A stretch of DNA of 7,475 nucleotides from NCBI GenBank assembly GCA_003448875.1, contig DLXG01000236.1, forward strand, positions 1 through 7,475. Direction: 5' to 3'. Below the pieces are notes generated by a model. The model did not search any database. It was not told the DNA's origin and saw only the letters and a list, made by a program, of their open reading frames with translations. The translations under genes and the position numbers were made by a program. Source of the DNA: Anaerolineaceae bacterium. GTDB lineage: Bacteria; Chloroflexota; Anaerolineae; Anaerolineales; Anaerolineaceae. Of the stretch, positions 1-5,522 are shown one piece after another (position 1 is the first letter of the stretch; each line of letters begins with the position of its first letter).

Positions 1-413
1 GGCGCACGATCATGACCGGCATCGTCTTGTTGGCTTCCTGTATGCTGGCCATGTTCCTCGTGCCGGCGGACATTTTAACCATTTCACTTGCCCGCCTGCC
101 GGTGCTCGGCAACGTCCCCGTGGTTGGGACAATTTTGATGCTAGCCGGCATTTCCTGGGCGTTGATCAACATCAACTCCCTTCCGATGGTCGTGGATATG
201 ACCGACGACCTGCACATCGGCACCTACACCGGCTTGTACTACCTGTTTTCCACCATGGCAGCCATCCTCGGCCCGAACCTGAACGGCATCATCATTCAAT
301 TGAGCGGGTCAAACTACGCCCTGGTCATGCTTTTCGGCCCAATTTTCATGCTGCTGGCATTGATAATGATGCTGGGTGTCAAACGTGGAGAAGCCAAAAC
401 CCGGACTTCCTGA
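1..413 (+). CDS. MFS transporter, C-terminal fragment (gene enters from the left edge)
   Basis: The reading frame is open to the left edge, with complete codons from base 3, so the ATG at 12 is internal and the true start lies outside the window. About 136 residues remain. They show four hydrophobic segments: around IVLLASCMLAMFLV, VVGTILMLAGISWALI, YYLFSTMAAILGPNLNGII and YALVMLFGPIFMLLALIMM. These would be the last membrane helices of a 12-helix major facilitator. A short polar loop with the motif PMVVDMTDD precedes the penultimate-pair helices, which resembles SLC45/sugar-cation symporter-type MFS proteins. The chain ends in a short basic cytoplasmic tail (VKRGEAKTRTS). The substrate cannot be told from this part. 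I see no hairpin terminator between the stop and the next promoter 27 bp downstream. The MFS assignment is fairly sure; the subfamily is a guess. Confidence 0.8.
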   Translation, partial: RTIMTGIVLLASCMLAMFLVPADILTISLARLPVLGNVPVVGTILMLAGISWALININSLPMVVDMTDDLHIGTYTGLYYLFSTMAAILGPNLNGIIIQLSGSNYALVMLFGPIFMLLALIMMLGVKRGEAKTRTS

Positions 414-424
414 ACGGGAAAAAG

Positions 425-447
425 GTGTCAAGTGTCAACTTGTCATC
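425..447 (+). repeat. Short tandem repeat of TGTCA units upstream of the BMP promoter
   Basis: GTGTCAA occurs twice in direct tandem (425-431 and 432-438). A third TGTCA follows at 441-445, inside the -35 hexamer. The TGTCA cores therefore start at 426, 433 and 441, with spacings of 7 and 8 bp. This could be a regulator-binding array or chance. Nothing else in the window carries the same array. Confidence 0.4.
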
Positions 448-480
448 CTGTTCAAAGCGTTGTATACTTGAAACAAGTTG
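436..480. repeat. 8-bp perfect inverted repeat bracketing the promoter (candidate operator)
   Basis: CAACTTGT (436-443) and its exact reverse complement ACAAGTTG (473-480) lie 37 bp apart, centre to centre. The left arm covers part of the -35 hexamer and the right arm covers the predicted transcription start. Two half-sites placed this way would suit a repressor that blocks RNA polymerase. No regulator gene is visible in the window, so the operator role is inference. Confidence 0.4.
440..468 (+). promoter_or_regulatory. Sigma-70-type promoter of the BMP lipoprotein gene
   Basis: The -35 hexamer TTGTCA (440-445) and the -10 hexamer TATACT (463-468) are separated by exactly 17 bp. Each matches the consensus at 5 of 6 positions. 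Transcription would start near 475, giving a leader of about 85 nt before the ATG at 560. The position just downstream of the MFS stop codon supports separate transcription of the lipoprotein gene. Confidence 0.7.
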
Positions 481-511
481 CGGGGGGGTCTTGAAGCCCC
501 ATGCCTGCAAC
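477..511 (+). promoter_or_regulatory. Stem-loop at the predicted 5' end of the BMP lipoprotein mRNA
   Basis: GTTGC (477-481) pairs with GCAAC (507-511). Inside it, GGGG (485-488) pairs with CCCC (497-500), leaving an 8-nt loop and small internal mismatches. A run of seven G (482-488) allows several registers. With transcription starting near 475, this hairpin would cap the 5' end of the message, about 34 nt before the Shine-Dalgarno. It could stabilise the mRNA or regulate it. No U-tract follows, so it is not an intrinsic terminator, and I recognise no known riboswitch. Confidence 0.45.
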
Positions 512-559
512 AGAGTCGTCCCCAAATTCCAATCCTAATTTTATGGAGGAGAAAAACAA

Positions 560-1606
560 ATGTTCAAAAAGCTCTACCTTGTTGTAGCAGTGTTGATCAT
601 TGCCAGCATGGCGCTTGCCGCCTGCCAGCAAGCCGCAACACCTGCCCCTCAGGAACCGGCTGCCCCGAAAATCAAGGTCTGCCAGGTTACCGACACGGGC
701 GGTATTGACGACAAATCCTTCAACGCCACCGCCTGGAAGGGTGTCGAAGATGCCATGAAAGAACTGGGCGTCGAAGGAAAATATCTGGAATCCCAACAGC
801 AAACCGATTACGAAAAGAACATCAATGCCTTCATTGAAGACGGCTGCGATCTGATCGTTACCGTCGGCTTCCTGCTGGGTGATGCCACCAAAGCCGCTGC
901 CGAAGCCAATCCCGATCAAAAATTCGCCATCGTGGACTTTGCCTACGATCCGACTCTCCCCAATGTGCTCGGCTTGACCTTCGCCACCGATCAGGCTGCT
1001 TTCCTGGCCGGTTATGCTGCCGCTGGCGCCACCAAGACCGGTAAAGTCGGTACCTTCGGTGGTATCCAGATCCCGCCGGTCACCGTCTTCATGGACGGCT
1101 TCGCCTTAGGCGTCAAATACTACAATGAAAAACACGGTACCAATGTGGAAGTTCTGGGTTGGGACGTCGCCAACCAGACCGGCCTCTTCACCGGCAACTT
1201 TGAAAGCACCGATGATGGCCGCCAGTTAGGCCAGACCCTGATGGATGAAGGCGCCGACATCATCATGCCGGTTGCCGGCCCGGTTGGTTTGGGCACCGCT
1301 GCCGCCGTACAGGAACGCGGCAATGCCTGGATCATCGGTGTGGATACCGACTGGACCATCAGCGCTTCACAGTTCACCGATGTCATCTTCACTTCTGTGT
1401 TGAAGAAGATGGACAAGGCTGTGTTCGAAGCGGCGAAGGAAGTTATTGATGGCACCTTCAAGGGTGGCGTGTATGTAGGTACATTGGCGAACGACGGTGT
1501 AGGTATTCCTGAATTCCTGCCCGGCCGCATCTCCGATGACCTGAAGGCCGAACTTGAACAGGTTAAGGCCGACATCATCGCTGGCAAGATCAAGACGACA
1601 CCCTAA
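560..1606 (+). CDS. BMP family (PnrA/TmpC-like) substrate-binding lipoprotein
   Basis: 348 residues, start ATG with a strong Shine-Dalgarno GGAGGAG (545-551) 8 nt upstream. A lipoprotein signal peptide has basic residues at 3-4, a hydrophobic core at about 5-18 and lipobox LAAC ending at Cys22. The mature protein should be lipid-anchored outside the membrane through a Ala/Pro/Gln-rich linker (23-36). The body is a type-1 periplasmic-binding fold of the Bmp family: IDDKSFN at 49-55 is the family signature at the ligand pocket, and GVDTDW is the usual late GVD-D segment. PnrA/TmpC members bind purine nucleosides, but relatives bind other ligands, so the substrate is not settled. The ATPase and two permease genes that normally accompany such receptors are absent here. 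The gene has its own promoter and terminator, so the receptor seems to be made alone, either in excess of a distant transporter or as an orphan. Family sure, ligand unsure. Confidence 0.92.
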   Translation: MFKKLYLVVAVLIIASMALAACQQAATPAPQEPAAPKIKVCQVTDTGGIDDKSFNATAWKGVEDAMKELGVEGKYLESQQQTDYEKNINAFIEDGCDLIVTVGFLLGDATKAAAEANPDQKFAIVDFAYDPTLPNVLGLTFATDQAAFLAGYAAAGATKTGKVGTFGGIQIPPVTVFMDGFALGVKYYNEKHGTNVEVLGWDVANQTGLFTGNFESTDDGRQLGQTLMDEGADIIMPVAGPVGLGTAAAVQERGNAWIIGVDTDWTISASQFTDVIFTSVLKKMDKAVFEAAKEVIDGTFKGGVYVGTLANDGVGIPEFLPGRISDDLKAELEQVKADIIAGKIKTTP

Positions 1607-1623
1607 TTTTCAACGCAGCTAAC

Positions 1624-1658
1624 AAAAAGGCTGGCTTTGTGAAAAGCCAGCCTTTTTT
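1624..1658. terminator. Bidirectional intrinsic terminator between convergent genes
   Basis: A perfect 10-bp stem, GGCTGGCTTT (1629-1638) with AAAGCCAGCC (1643-1652), closes a 4-nt loop (GTGA). T6 (1653-1658) follows on the plus strand and A5 (1624-1628) precedes it, giving a U-run on the minus strand as well. It lies 17 bp after the BMP stop codon and 8 bp after the stop of the convergent YgiT-type gene, so it can serve both transcripts. Confidence 0.92.
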
Positions 1659-1666
1659 ATTACCAG

Positions 1667-1975
1667 TTACTCCGCGCGACTGGCGCGCCTGCTTTTGGGT
1701 CGTGGAGTTGTCTTAGGGTTAATCCGCCGCTGGCGTACAGTGGTCTTTCCGGCGTTGGGGCTGAGAATCAGCGATAACTGATTCAAAGCATTCAGGTCAT
1801 ATTCCCGCCGCCCGCATACATCACAAACCCAGGCCGGAAAGTCCGGCACAGTAATCAGGTCTTCCCCCAGCCATGTGTAATAAACCACGCGGGTGCGGTG
1901 CATCTGCCCTGCCTGGCATTCACTGCAGGGGATGAAAAACTCAGAGGGAAGCATTCTCTTGCGGTCGAACTTCAT
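1667..1975 (-). CDS. YgiT-type zinc finger protein (MqsA N-terminal-like domain)
   Basis: 102 residues. Two CXXC pairs, Cys17/Cys20 and Cys51/Cys54, would hold one zinc. The segment between them and the PAWVCDVCG hallmark (47-55), followed by Tyr-Asp, match the YgiT-type zinc finger of the MqsA antitoxin N-terminus. After residue 70 there is no helix-turn-helix of the MqsA C-terminus. Instead there is a Lys/Arg/Pro-rich tail (about 75-102) that may bind nucleic acid or be disordered. No MqsR-like toxin ORF lies beside it. Its ATG overlaps the lepB stop by 4 bp (ATGA, 1972-1975), so it is probably translationally coupled to lepB and expressed with it. In Chloroflexota and cyanobacteria such stand-alone zinc fingers are common and mostly uncharacterised. 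The domain call is confident; a toxin-antitoxin role is not supported here. Confidence 0.8.
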   Translation of the reverse strand: MKFDRKRMLPSEFFIPCSECQAGQMHRTRVVYYTWLGEDLITVPDFPAWVCDVCGRREYDLNALNQLSLILSPNAGKTTVRQRRINPKTTPRPKSRRASRAE

Positions 1976-2571
1976 GGCTGATTTTTTGCAATCACTGTAA
2001 TTTGGGTCGTCAATACCTTCATTTCTTCCAGTGGCCAGTATACCACGAAAGCCTTGCCAACAATGTTTTCAATAGGCACAAATCCCCACGTATGCGAATC
2101 GGACGACTGGTTGCGGTTGTCGCCCAGCACAAAGACTTTACCTTCCGGTACCTGCCATGAACCGGTGTACATGGGTGGAGCGTTGATGTACTCCTCTTTG
2201 AGAGGATAGCCATTGACTTTAACCAACCCATCGGCAATTTCTACAATATCCCCGGGCAAACCGATTACCCGCTTGATGTAATCTTCCTGAGGGCTGTAAT
2301 GAAAGACAACGATATCCCCTCGTTGAATTTCTCCGAAACGGTAAGCCAGTTTATGCACCAGCACAAATTCCCCCGGTTTGAGGGTTGGCTGCATGCTGAT
2401 GTTTTCCACCCGCACTCGGGCAACTACGGCATCTATCGCAAAATACAGCACAAACGCCAGCAAGAGCGTCTGAAAGACCTCGCCAACCGTCTTCAACCAC
2501 GAGGAAGTTTTCTTTTCGCCCGCTTCAGAATGGTTGATATCTTGTAGCTCAGGGGAGGTAGGTTGCACCAA
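1972..2571 (-). CDS. lepB: Signal peptidase I (type I leader peptidase)
   Basis: 199 residues, a membrane-bound serine/lysine protease that cleaves signal peptides from exported proteins on the outer face of the membrane. One N-terminal TM helix (about 30-50) follows a short cytoplasmic stretch. Catalytic Ser59 sits in the box SMQPTL. The general-base Lys100 sits in YIKRVIGLPGD. RGDIVVF (84-90) and GDNRNQSSDS (150-159) are the remaining conserved boxes. The length is that of a typical Gram-positive-type single-TM enzyme. The first codon is not ATG: the frame opens with TTG at 2571, followed directly by GTG at 2568. GGAG (2580-2577) is 5 nt from the TTG and 8 nt from the GTG, so GTG 2568 may be the real start. 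It has its own promoter just upstream and overlaps the YgiT-type gene downstream. Family and activity are secure from the intact catalytic dyad. Confidence 0.96.
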   Translation of the reverse strand: MVQPTSPELQDINHSEAGEKKTSSWLKTVGEVFQTLLLAFVLYFAIDAVVARVRVENISMQPTLKPGEFVLVHKLAYRFGEIQRGDIVVFHYSPQEDYIKRVIGLPGDIVEIADGLVKVNGYPLKEEYINAPPMYTGSWQVPEGKVFVLGDNRNQSSDSHTWGFVPIENIVGKAFVVYWPLEEMKVLTTQITVIAKNQP

Positions 2572-2625
2572 TCTTACTCCACACCAGTAACATGGTTTGA
2601 AAACTCGTCATCTTTTTATGAAATG

Positions 2626-2654
2626 ATTATATGCCCGCCTGGCGAAAGCGGCAA
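2626..2654 (-). promoter_or_regulatory. Promoter of lepB and the YgiT-type gene
   Basis: On the minus strand, TTGCCG (2654-2649) and a perfect TATAAT (2631-2626) are separated by 17 bp. The -35 starts 4 bp after the stop codon of the upstream zinc-ribbon gene. Initiation near 2619 would give a leader of about 48 nt. Basal expression of the essential lepB therefore need not depend on the upstream gene. Confidence 0.65.
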
Positions 2655-2657
2655 GGA

Positions 2658-3587
2658 TTAATCCTTACGCAACCTTACCCCGCAGGTACGGCAGAACAGG
2701 TCACCGGCTTCTGCCCGCCGCCCGCACTGATGACAGTACACAACGCTGCTGGTTTCCTCCACTACACTGGCAGGGGCCGGCCGCCTGTGGCGGTGGCGGC
2801 GGGTGGAGGGGCTGCTTTCCCTGTCACGGCGAATCAAGAACCACGCAACCAACACAACCAGAAGCACCCCTCCAATCACCAGTAAAAACACCGGCAGCAG
2901 TGCCGAAGCCGAAGTTCGGCCGGGAGTGTTCTCATCCAATGGCTGGGCGGGCTGCACCGGCAGCATCCCTACTGAAAGAGAGTCATCCGCTTTTTCATAG
3001 CGTAGATTTACCTTAAAGGTTGTACCGGCTTCTACTTTACCAACCGGATTGGTGTAGTAAATGAAGCCATCGCTTAGGCGCTGACCGTCATCAAAACCGG
3101 GAAAGGCTTGCATTTTTTCGGCATTGGCCGGTTGTTGAACCGAAACGGTCAAATTTTGAACGCTGAAATCCCCATTCCACTCATAGGTAAATTTCCGCAA
3201 AGCATCCTCTCGTTCGAGACGCGGATCGTAGTATTCCACCTGTAAATTGGCCGAGGGGGTAGTGAACGTAATCTGCAGCCAGTCGCCGCGCACTTCGGTG
3301 GTATAGGCAAGGTTATACAGCAGGCCGTCTACATCTTCCCAGGCCACATTATACGGCGCACCTGCCGCGCGTGGAATTCGCAAACTAATCTGGGCCGGCA
3401 GGCTGACACTGGCAGCCAGACTGAGGCGGTAAATGACCAGAACGTCAGGGCGGTCAAATTCCGGCAGGATTTGAATCAGCAAACTTTCCAAAGGCGGACT
3501 GCTTTGCGCCTGAGCAGGTTGAATCAGCGTAAAACAAACCAGTACCACGATTAAAATGCACTTCCGCGCAGTGGACATTTTTACCAT
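2658..3587 (-). CDS. Exported single-pass membrane protein with cytoplasmic C-terminal zinc ribbon
   Basis: 309 residues from ATG 3587. ATG 3578 (Met4) is an alternative, because the only Shine-Dalgarno-like AGGA lies 3 nt before the first ATG and 12 nt before the second. The order of parts is: a signal peptide with basic start, hydrophobic core (10-22) and likely cleavage after AQA (25-27); an extracytoplasmic region of about 190 residues with alternating hydrophobic, beta-rich character; a linker; a TM helix (about 230-252) followed by RRDRE; an Arg/His-rich stretch (263-269); and a zinc ribbon with Cys285/Cys288 and Cys299/Cys302 (CXXCG repeated). By the positive-inside rule the zinc ribbon is cytoplasmic. 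I do not recognise the external domain. It may sense or bind an envelope component and signal to a cytoplasmic partner, but that is inference. It lies upstream of lepB and divergent from the sortase, which suggests an envelope role. Confidence 0.8.
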   Translation of the reverse strand: MVKMSTARKCILIVVLVCFTLIQPAQAQSSPPLESLLIQILPEFDRPDVLVIYRLSLAASVSLPAQISLRIPRAAGAPYNVAWEDVDGLLYNLAYTTEVRGDWLQITFTTPSANLQVEYYDPRLEREDALRKFTYEWNGDFSVQNLTVSVQQPANAEKMQAFPGFDDGQRLSDGFIYYTNPVGKVEAGTTFKVNLRYEKADDSLSVGMLPVQPAQPLDENTPGRTSASALLPVFLLVIGGVLLVVLVAWFLIRRDRESSPSTRRHRHRRPAPASVVEETSSVVYCHQCGRRAEAGDLFCRTCGVRLRKD

Positions 3588-3703
3588 CCATCCTGTGAAA
3601 TATGGGGTATCTTACCATAATCAGCACAATTTTTGAAATTCCGCCCTTGTTAAAATCGGGTATAATTTTGAAGGTTGGCAGGTTCAGGAAAGGAAACAAC
3701 ACC
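3588..3703. promoter_or_regulatory. Divergent intergenic region between the zinc-ribbon protein and the sortase
   Basis: With the sortase starting at 3704, this 116-bp AT-rich stretch is a divergent control region. On the plus strand it has a perfect TATAAT at 3661-3666. The best -35-like element, TTGAAA (3633-3638), is 22 bp away, which is too far, so the promoter may depend on an activator or use a weak -35. Initiation near 3673 would give a leader of about 30 nt. On the minus strand, TAAGAT with an upstream TTCAAA at 17 bp is a weak candidate promoter for the zinc-ribbon gene. No clear operator palindrome is seen. Confidence 0.5.
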
Positions 3704-4612
3704 TTGCGCCGCAGAAGATCTGTTGAAGACCTCACCGTTGAAGAATTGAGGCAAATACTGGTTGAAAAGCGCCGCGCCGAACGAGAACAGCGGCTGGAGC
3801 GCTTTCGCCGTACCGGCCGGGTGGTGCGGGTAGAACCCCAGCCAAGCGCTTCTGCCTTTCAGACCATCCAGCCGCTTGGCGAAGCAGAAGTCACCGTTGA
3901 GGGGGCAGTCCCCCGCCGCGAGAAAAACCGCTGGTTAGACCGCCTGCTGTTGTTTGTTGAAATTGCTGCGGTGCTTGGGCTGGCATTTGTGTTACTTAAT
4001 GGCATGAATCTGATCCGCAGCCTAAATGAAGAAGTAGCAGCTGCTTTGCAGCAGCCCACCCTCACCCCCACACCGCTCATTCAGGCGGTCGTCTTGCCTT
4101 CCGGCCACACCCCGCCCAATTCACCCGGCGGTGTGCGCCCTAACGATGCCGAAATTCCAGAACACCTGCGCCCGCTGGTGCAAACCTTTGCCAGCCTGCC
4201 CATACCCACCCCCAGCCCGGAACAGGCTGTCCGGATTCAAATCCCCGCTATCGGTGTGGATGCTCCGGTTGTGCAGGGCGACGGATGGGAACAACTTAAA
4301 AAGGGGGTTGGCACGATGATTGGTTCACCCAACCCCGGACAAAAGGGCAACCTTGTACTTTCAGCCCATAACGACGTATTTGGTGAAATCTTCCGCGATC
4401 TGGACAAGTTAAAAAAGGGGGATGAGATTATCGTTTACACCAGTCAGCGGGCGTTTGTATACGTCGTGGAACAAAGCCAGATTGTCGAACCCACCCGCGT
4501 AGAAGTGCTTGCCCCAACCCGTGAAGCGGTGGTTACCCTGATTTCATGCTATCCATACATGGTCAACACCCACCGCATCGTGGTGACTGCAAATTTTGTT
4601 GAACAAAGATAA
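3704..4612 (+). CDS. Sortase family transpeptidase with N-terminal cytoplasmic segment and TM anchor
   Basis: 302 residues from a TTG start. The frame is open back to an ATG at 3602, but AGGAAAGGA (3686-3694) lies 9 nt before TTG 3704 and a perfect -10 element lies at 3661-3666, inside the longer frame, so TTG is preferred. Order of parts (TTG numbering): a highly charged, probably helical cytoplasmic segment (about 1-40); a TM helix (about 81-99); a Thr/Pro-rich extracellular linker; and a sortase domain from about residue 175. The catalytic triad is visible: His222 in SAHND, Cys282 in TLISCYP, and Arg291 in NTHRIVV. Such enzymes cleave a sorting motif in secreted proteins and join them to a surface acceptor or pilin. 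The substrate motif cannot be read from the enzyme, and no sorting-signal protein is in the window. The single N-terminal TM and TLxxC motif suit class D/E-like sortases. It is followed by a 71-residue TM protein in the same operon. Confidence 0.88.
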   Translation: MRRRRSVEDLTVEELRQILVEKRRAEREQRLERFRRTGRVVRVEPQPSASAFQTIQPLGEAEVTVEGAVPRREKNRWLDRLLLFVEIAAVLGLAFVLLNGMNLIRSLNEEVAAALQQPTLTPTPLIQAVVLPSGHTPPNSPGGVRPNDAEIPEHLRPLVQTFASLPIPTPSPEQAVRIQIPAIGVDAPVVQGDGWEQLKKGVGTMIGSPNPGQKGNLVLSAHNDVFGEIFRDLDKLKKGDEIIVYTSQRAFVYVVEQSQIVEPTRVEVLAPTREAVVTLISCYPYMVNTHRIVVTANFVEQR

Positions 4613-4633
4613 TTTTTTATTGAGGAGTTGTGA

Positions 4634-4849
4634 ATGGCTAAAAAACAAAAACGGCGTGTTTCATCCAGCGAATCGGTAGTACGCGAAAGCCCTGCCAAAA
4701 CCGCAGCCGCCCCAACCGGTCGTTATTCTGCCAGCAGCAGTGAATTTAACCCGGATTACACCCCCATCATCAAGGACTTGAAGCGCATCGGCATTCTGGC
4801 AGGCTCATTCTTTGCCGTGCTGATAATTCTTTCATTTTTCCTGCGCTAA
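4634..4849 (+). CDS. Small single-TM (C-tail) membrane protein, unknown function
   Basis: 71 residues, ATG preceded by Shine-Dalgarno GAGGAG (4622-4627) with 6-nt spacing. The gene begins 21 bp after the sortase stop and is surely cotranscribed with it. It starts with a very basic stretch (KKQKRR at 3-8), continues with a Ser/Ala/Pro-rich low-complexity stretch to about residue 40, then a short conserved-looking polar segment (NPDYTPIIKDLKRIG, about 39-53). It ends in a single hydrophobic helix (about 52-70) closed by Arg71. There is no room for a domain after the helix, so it is tail-anchored with its basic N-terminus probably in the cytoplasm. I do not recognise a family. It could be an accessory of the sortase or of an envelope or secretion complex; only its position supports this. 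Confidence 0.75.
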   Translation: MAKKQKRRVSSSESVVRESPAKTAAAPTGRYSASSSEFNPDYTPIIKDLKRIGILAGSFFAVLIILSFFLR

Positions 4850-4875
4850 ATGAGCAGACCCGCAGGGAGCGGTGA

Positions 4876-5184
4876 TCAACCGCCCGTTGCAACGGCGACC
4901 AGCGTCAAACGATCACCGTCTTCTGGACACTCATCCATGAGAAAGGCTGGCTGAGCCATCTCACCGTTGATGATGAAAAGGTTGGAATTCAACAAGGCTT
5001 GTTTATTATCCTGAATGATAATTCCAACCATATCAGGGTATCGCTCCGCCAGCCATTCCACAATTTGACGGTAGGTAATTCCGCGGGGAAATTCAGCCTC
5101 AATCGCCGGTACACCGGCGATATATTTTGCCAGATTGGTAAATTCAATCGTGATCTGAATCGTATCCGATTGGGCTTCGTTCAT
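4876..5184 (-). CDS. MoaD/ThiS family beta-grasp (ubiquitin-like) protein
   Basis: 102 residues. The chain ends exactly in Gly101-Gly102 after GDRLTLVAVATGG, the hallmark of MoaD/ThiS sulfur carriers, whose C-terminal glycine is adenylated and thiocarboxylated by an E1-like enzyme. The central LAERYP and a late INGE segment also match the MoaD layout. It is slightly longer than the usual 80-odd residues because of an N-terminal extension of about 9 residues. It is the last gene of the minus-strand operon, 8 bp after the three-TM gene, and no strong Shine-Dalgarno precedes its ATG, so coupled translation is likely. No MoaE, MoaA, MoeB/ThiF, ThiG or aldehyde oxidoreductase gene lies in the window. 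It may serve molybdenum or tungsten cofactor, thiamine or another sulfur-transfer pathway, or act as a protein modifier. Fold confident, pathway open. Confidence 0.85.
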   Translation of the reverse strand: MNEAQSDTIQITIEFTNLAKYIAGVPAIEAEFPRGITYRQIVEWLAERYPDMVGIIIQDNKQALLNSNLFIINGEMAQPAFLMDECPEDGDRLTLVAVATGG

Positions 5185-5192
5185 CTTACGGA

Positions 5193-5522
5193 TTACTTAA
5201 AACAGAAGGCAAACAATACCGCTCCAAGAGAAGTTCCCACCCACCAGTAATCCTGCATAATTTGCGGGAACGAAGTTGCCTGACGCGCAGCCAGTCCTAC
5301 CAGCATCAAACCAACCGCAATTCCAACCAACACCCAGCTGCGAATCTCATATCTCGGCTTGTTTGGGTCAGGCAGGACAACCTTAGCACCTTTACCCGCC
5401 TTTTTGGCTTTGAGGGCCTGCTCCCGCTCCAAACGGCGTTTTCTGCCGCGCAGCATGGCCAGCCGGAGATAGAAAAAAAGCATCGCCAGAGCTGTTACCG
5501 CCAATCCAAAGTCGAATTTCAT
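5193..5522 (-). CDS. Hypothetical three-TM membrane protein
   Basis: 109 residues with Shine-Dalgarno GGAGGG (5533-5528) 5 nt before the ATG. Three hydrophobic segments are visible (about 5-24, 62-79 and 92-108). Between the first two is a strongly basic, Ala/Lys/Arg-rich loop (25-47) with RGRKRRLERE and several Lys residues, followed by DPNKPRYEIRSW (52-63). The basic loop should be cytoplasmic, placing the N-terminus outside. Its ATG overlaps the stop of the upstream gene by 4 bp (ATGA, 5519-5522), and the MoaD-like gene follows after 8 bp, so it is firmly inside the operon. No known family is recognised and there are no catalytic-looking motifs. A membrane anchor or small scaffold is possible, but that is only inference. 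Confidence 0.8.
   Translation of the reverse strand: MKFDFGLAVTALAMLFFYLRLAMLRGRKRRLEREQALKAKKAGKGAKVVLPDPNKPRYEIRSWVLVGIAVGLMLVGLAARQATSFPQIMQDYWWVGTSLGAVLFAFCFK

Noticed and set aside
452..919. Minus-strand open frame opposite the BMP gene start, and the similar one at 1120-1593
   Set aside because: They lie antisense to a clear BMP-family gene with intact motifs, show no domain features, and have no good ribosome-binding site. They are shadows of its codon usage.
1667..1975. A complete MqsRA-type toxin-antitoxin locus
   Set aside because: Only the zinc-finger half is present. Neighbours are lepB and the BMP gene, and no toxin-sized ORF of that family lies beside it.
2658..2960. The zinc-ribbon protein as a sortase substrate: it has LPVQP before a TM helix and a basic stretch
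   Set aside because: A sorting signal ends a few residues after the TM helix. Here about 57 residues including a zinc ribbon follow, and LPVQP is not an LPXTG-type motif.
3647..3666. TTGTTA (3647-3652) as the -35 for the sortase promoter
   Set aside because: It is only 8 bp from the -10, far too close for a sigma-70-type promoter.
4865..4886. Possible terminator between the convergent genes ending at 4849 and 4876 (GCGGT/ACCGC stem, 4869-4883)
   Set aside because: Only a 5-bp stem with no T-run on either strand, and it overlaps the stop codon of the MoaD-like gene.
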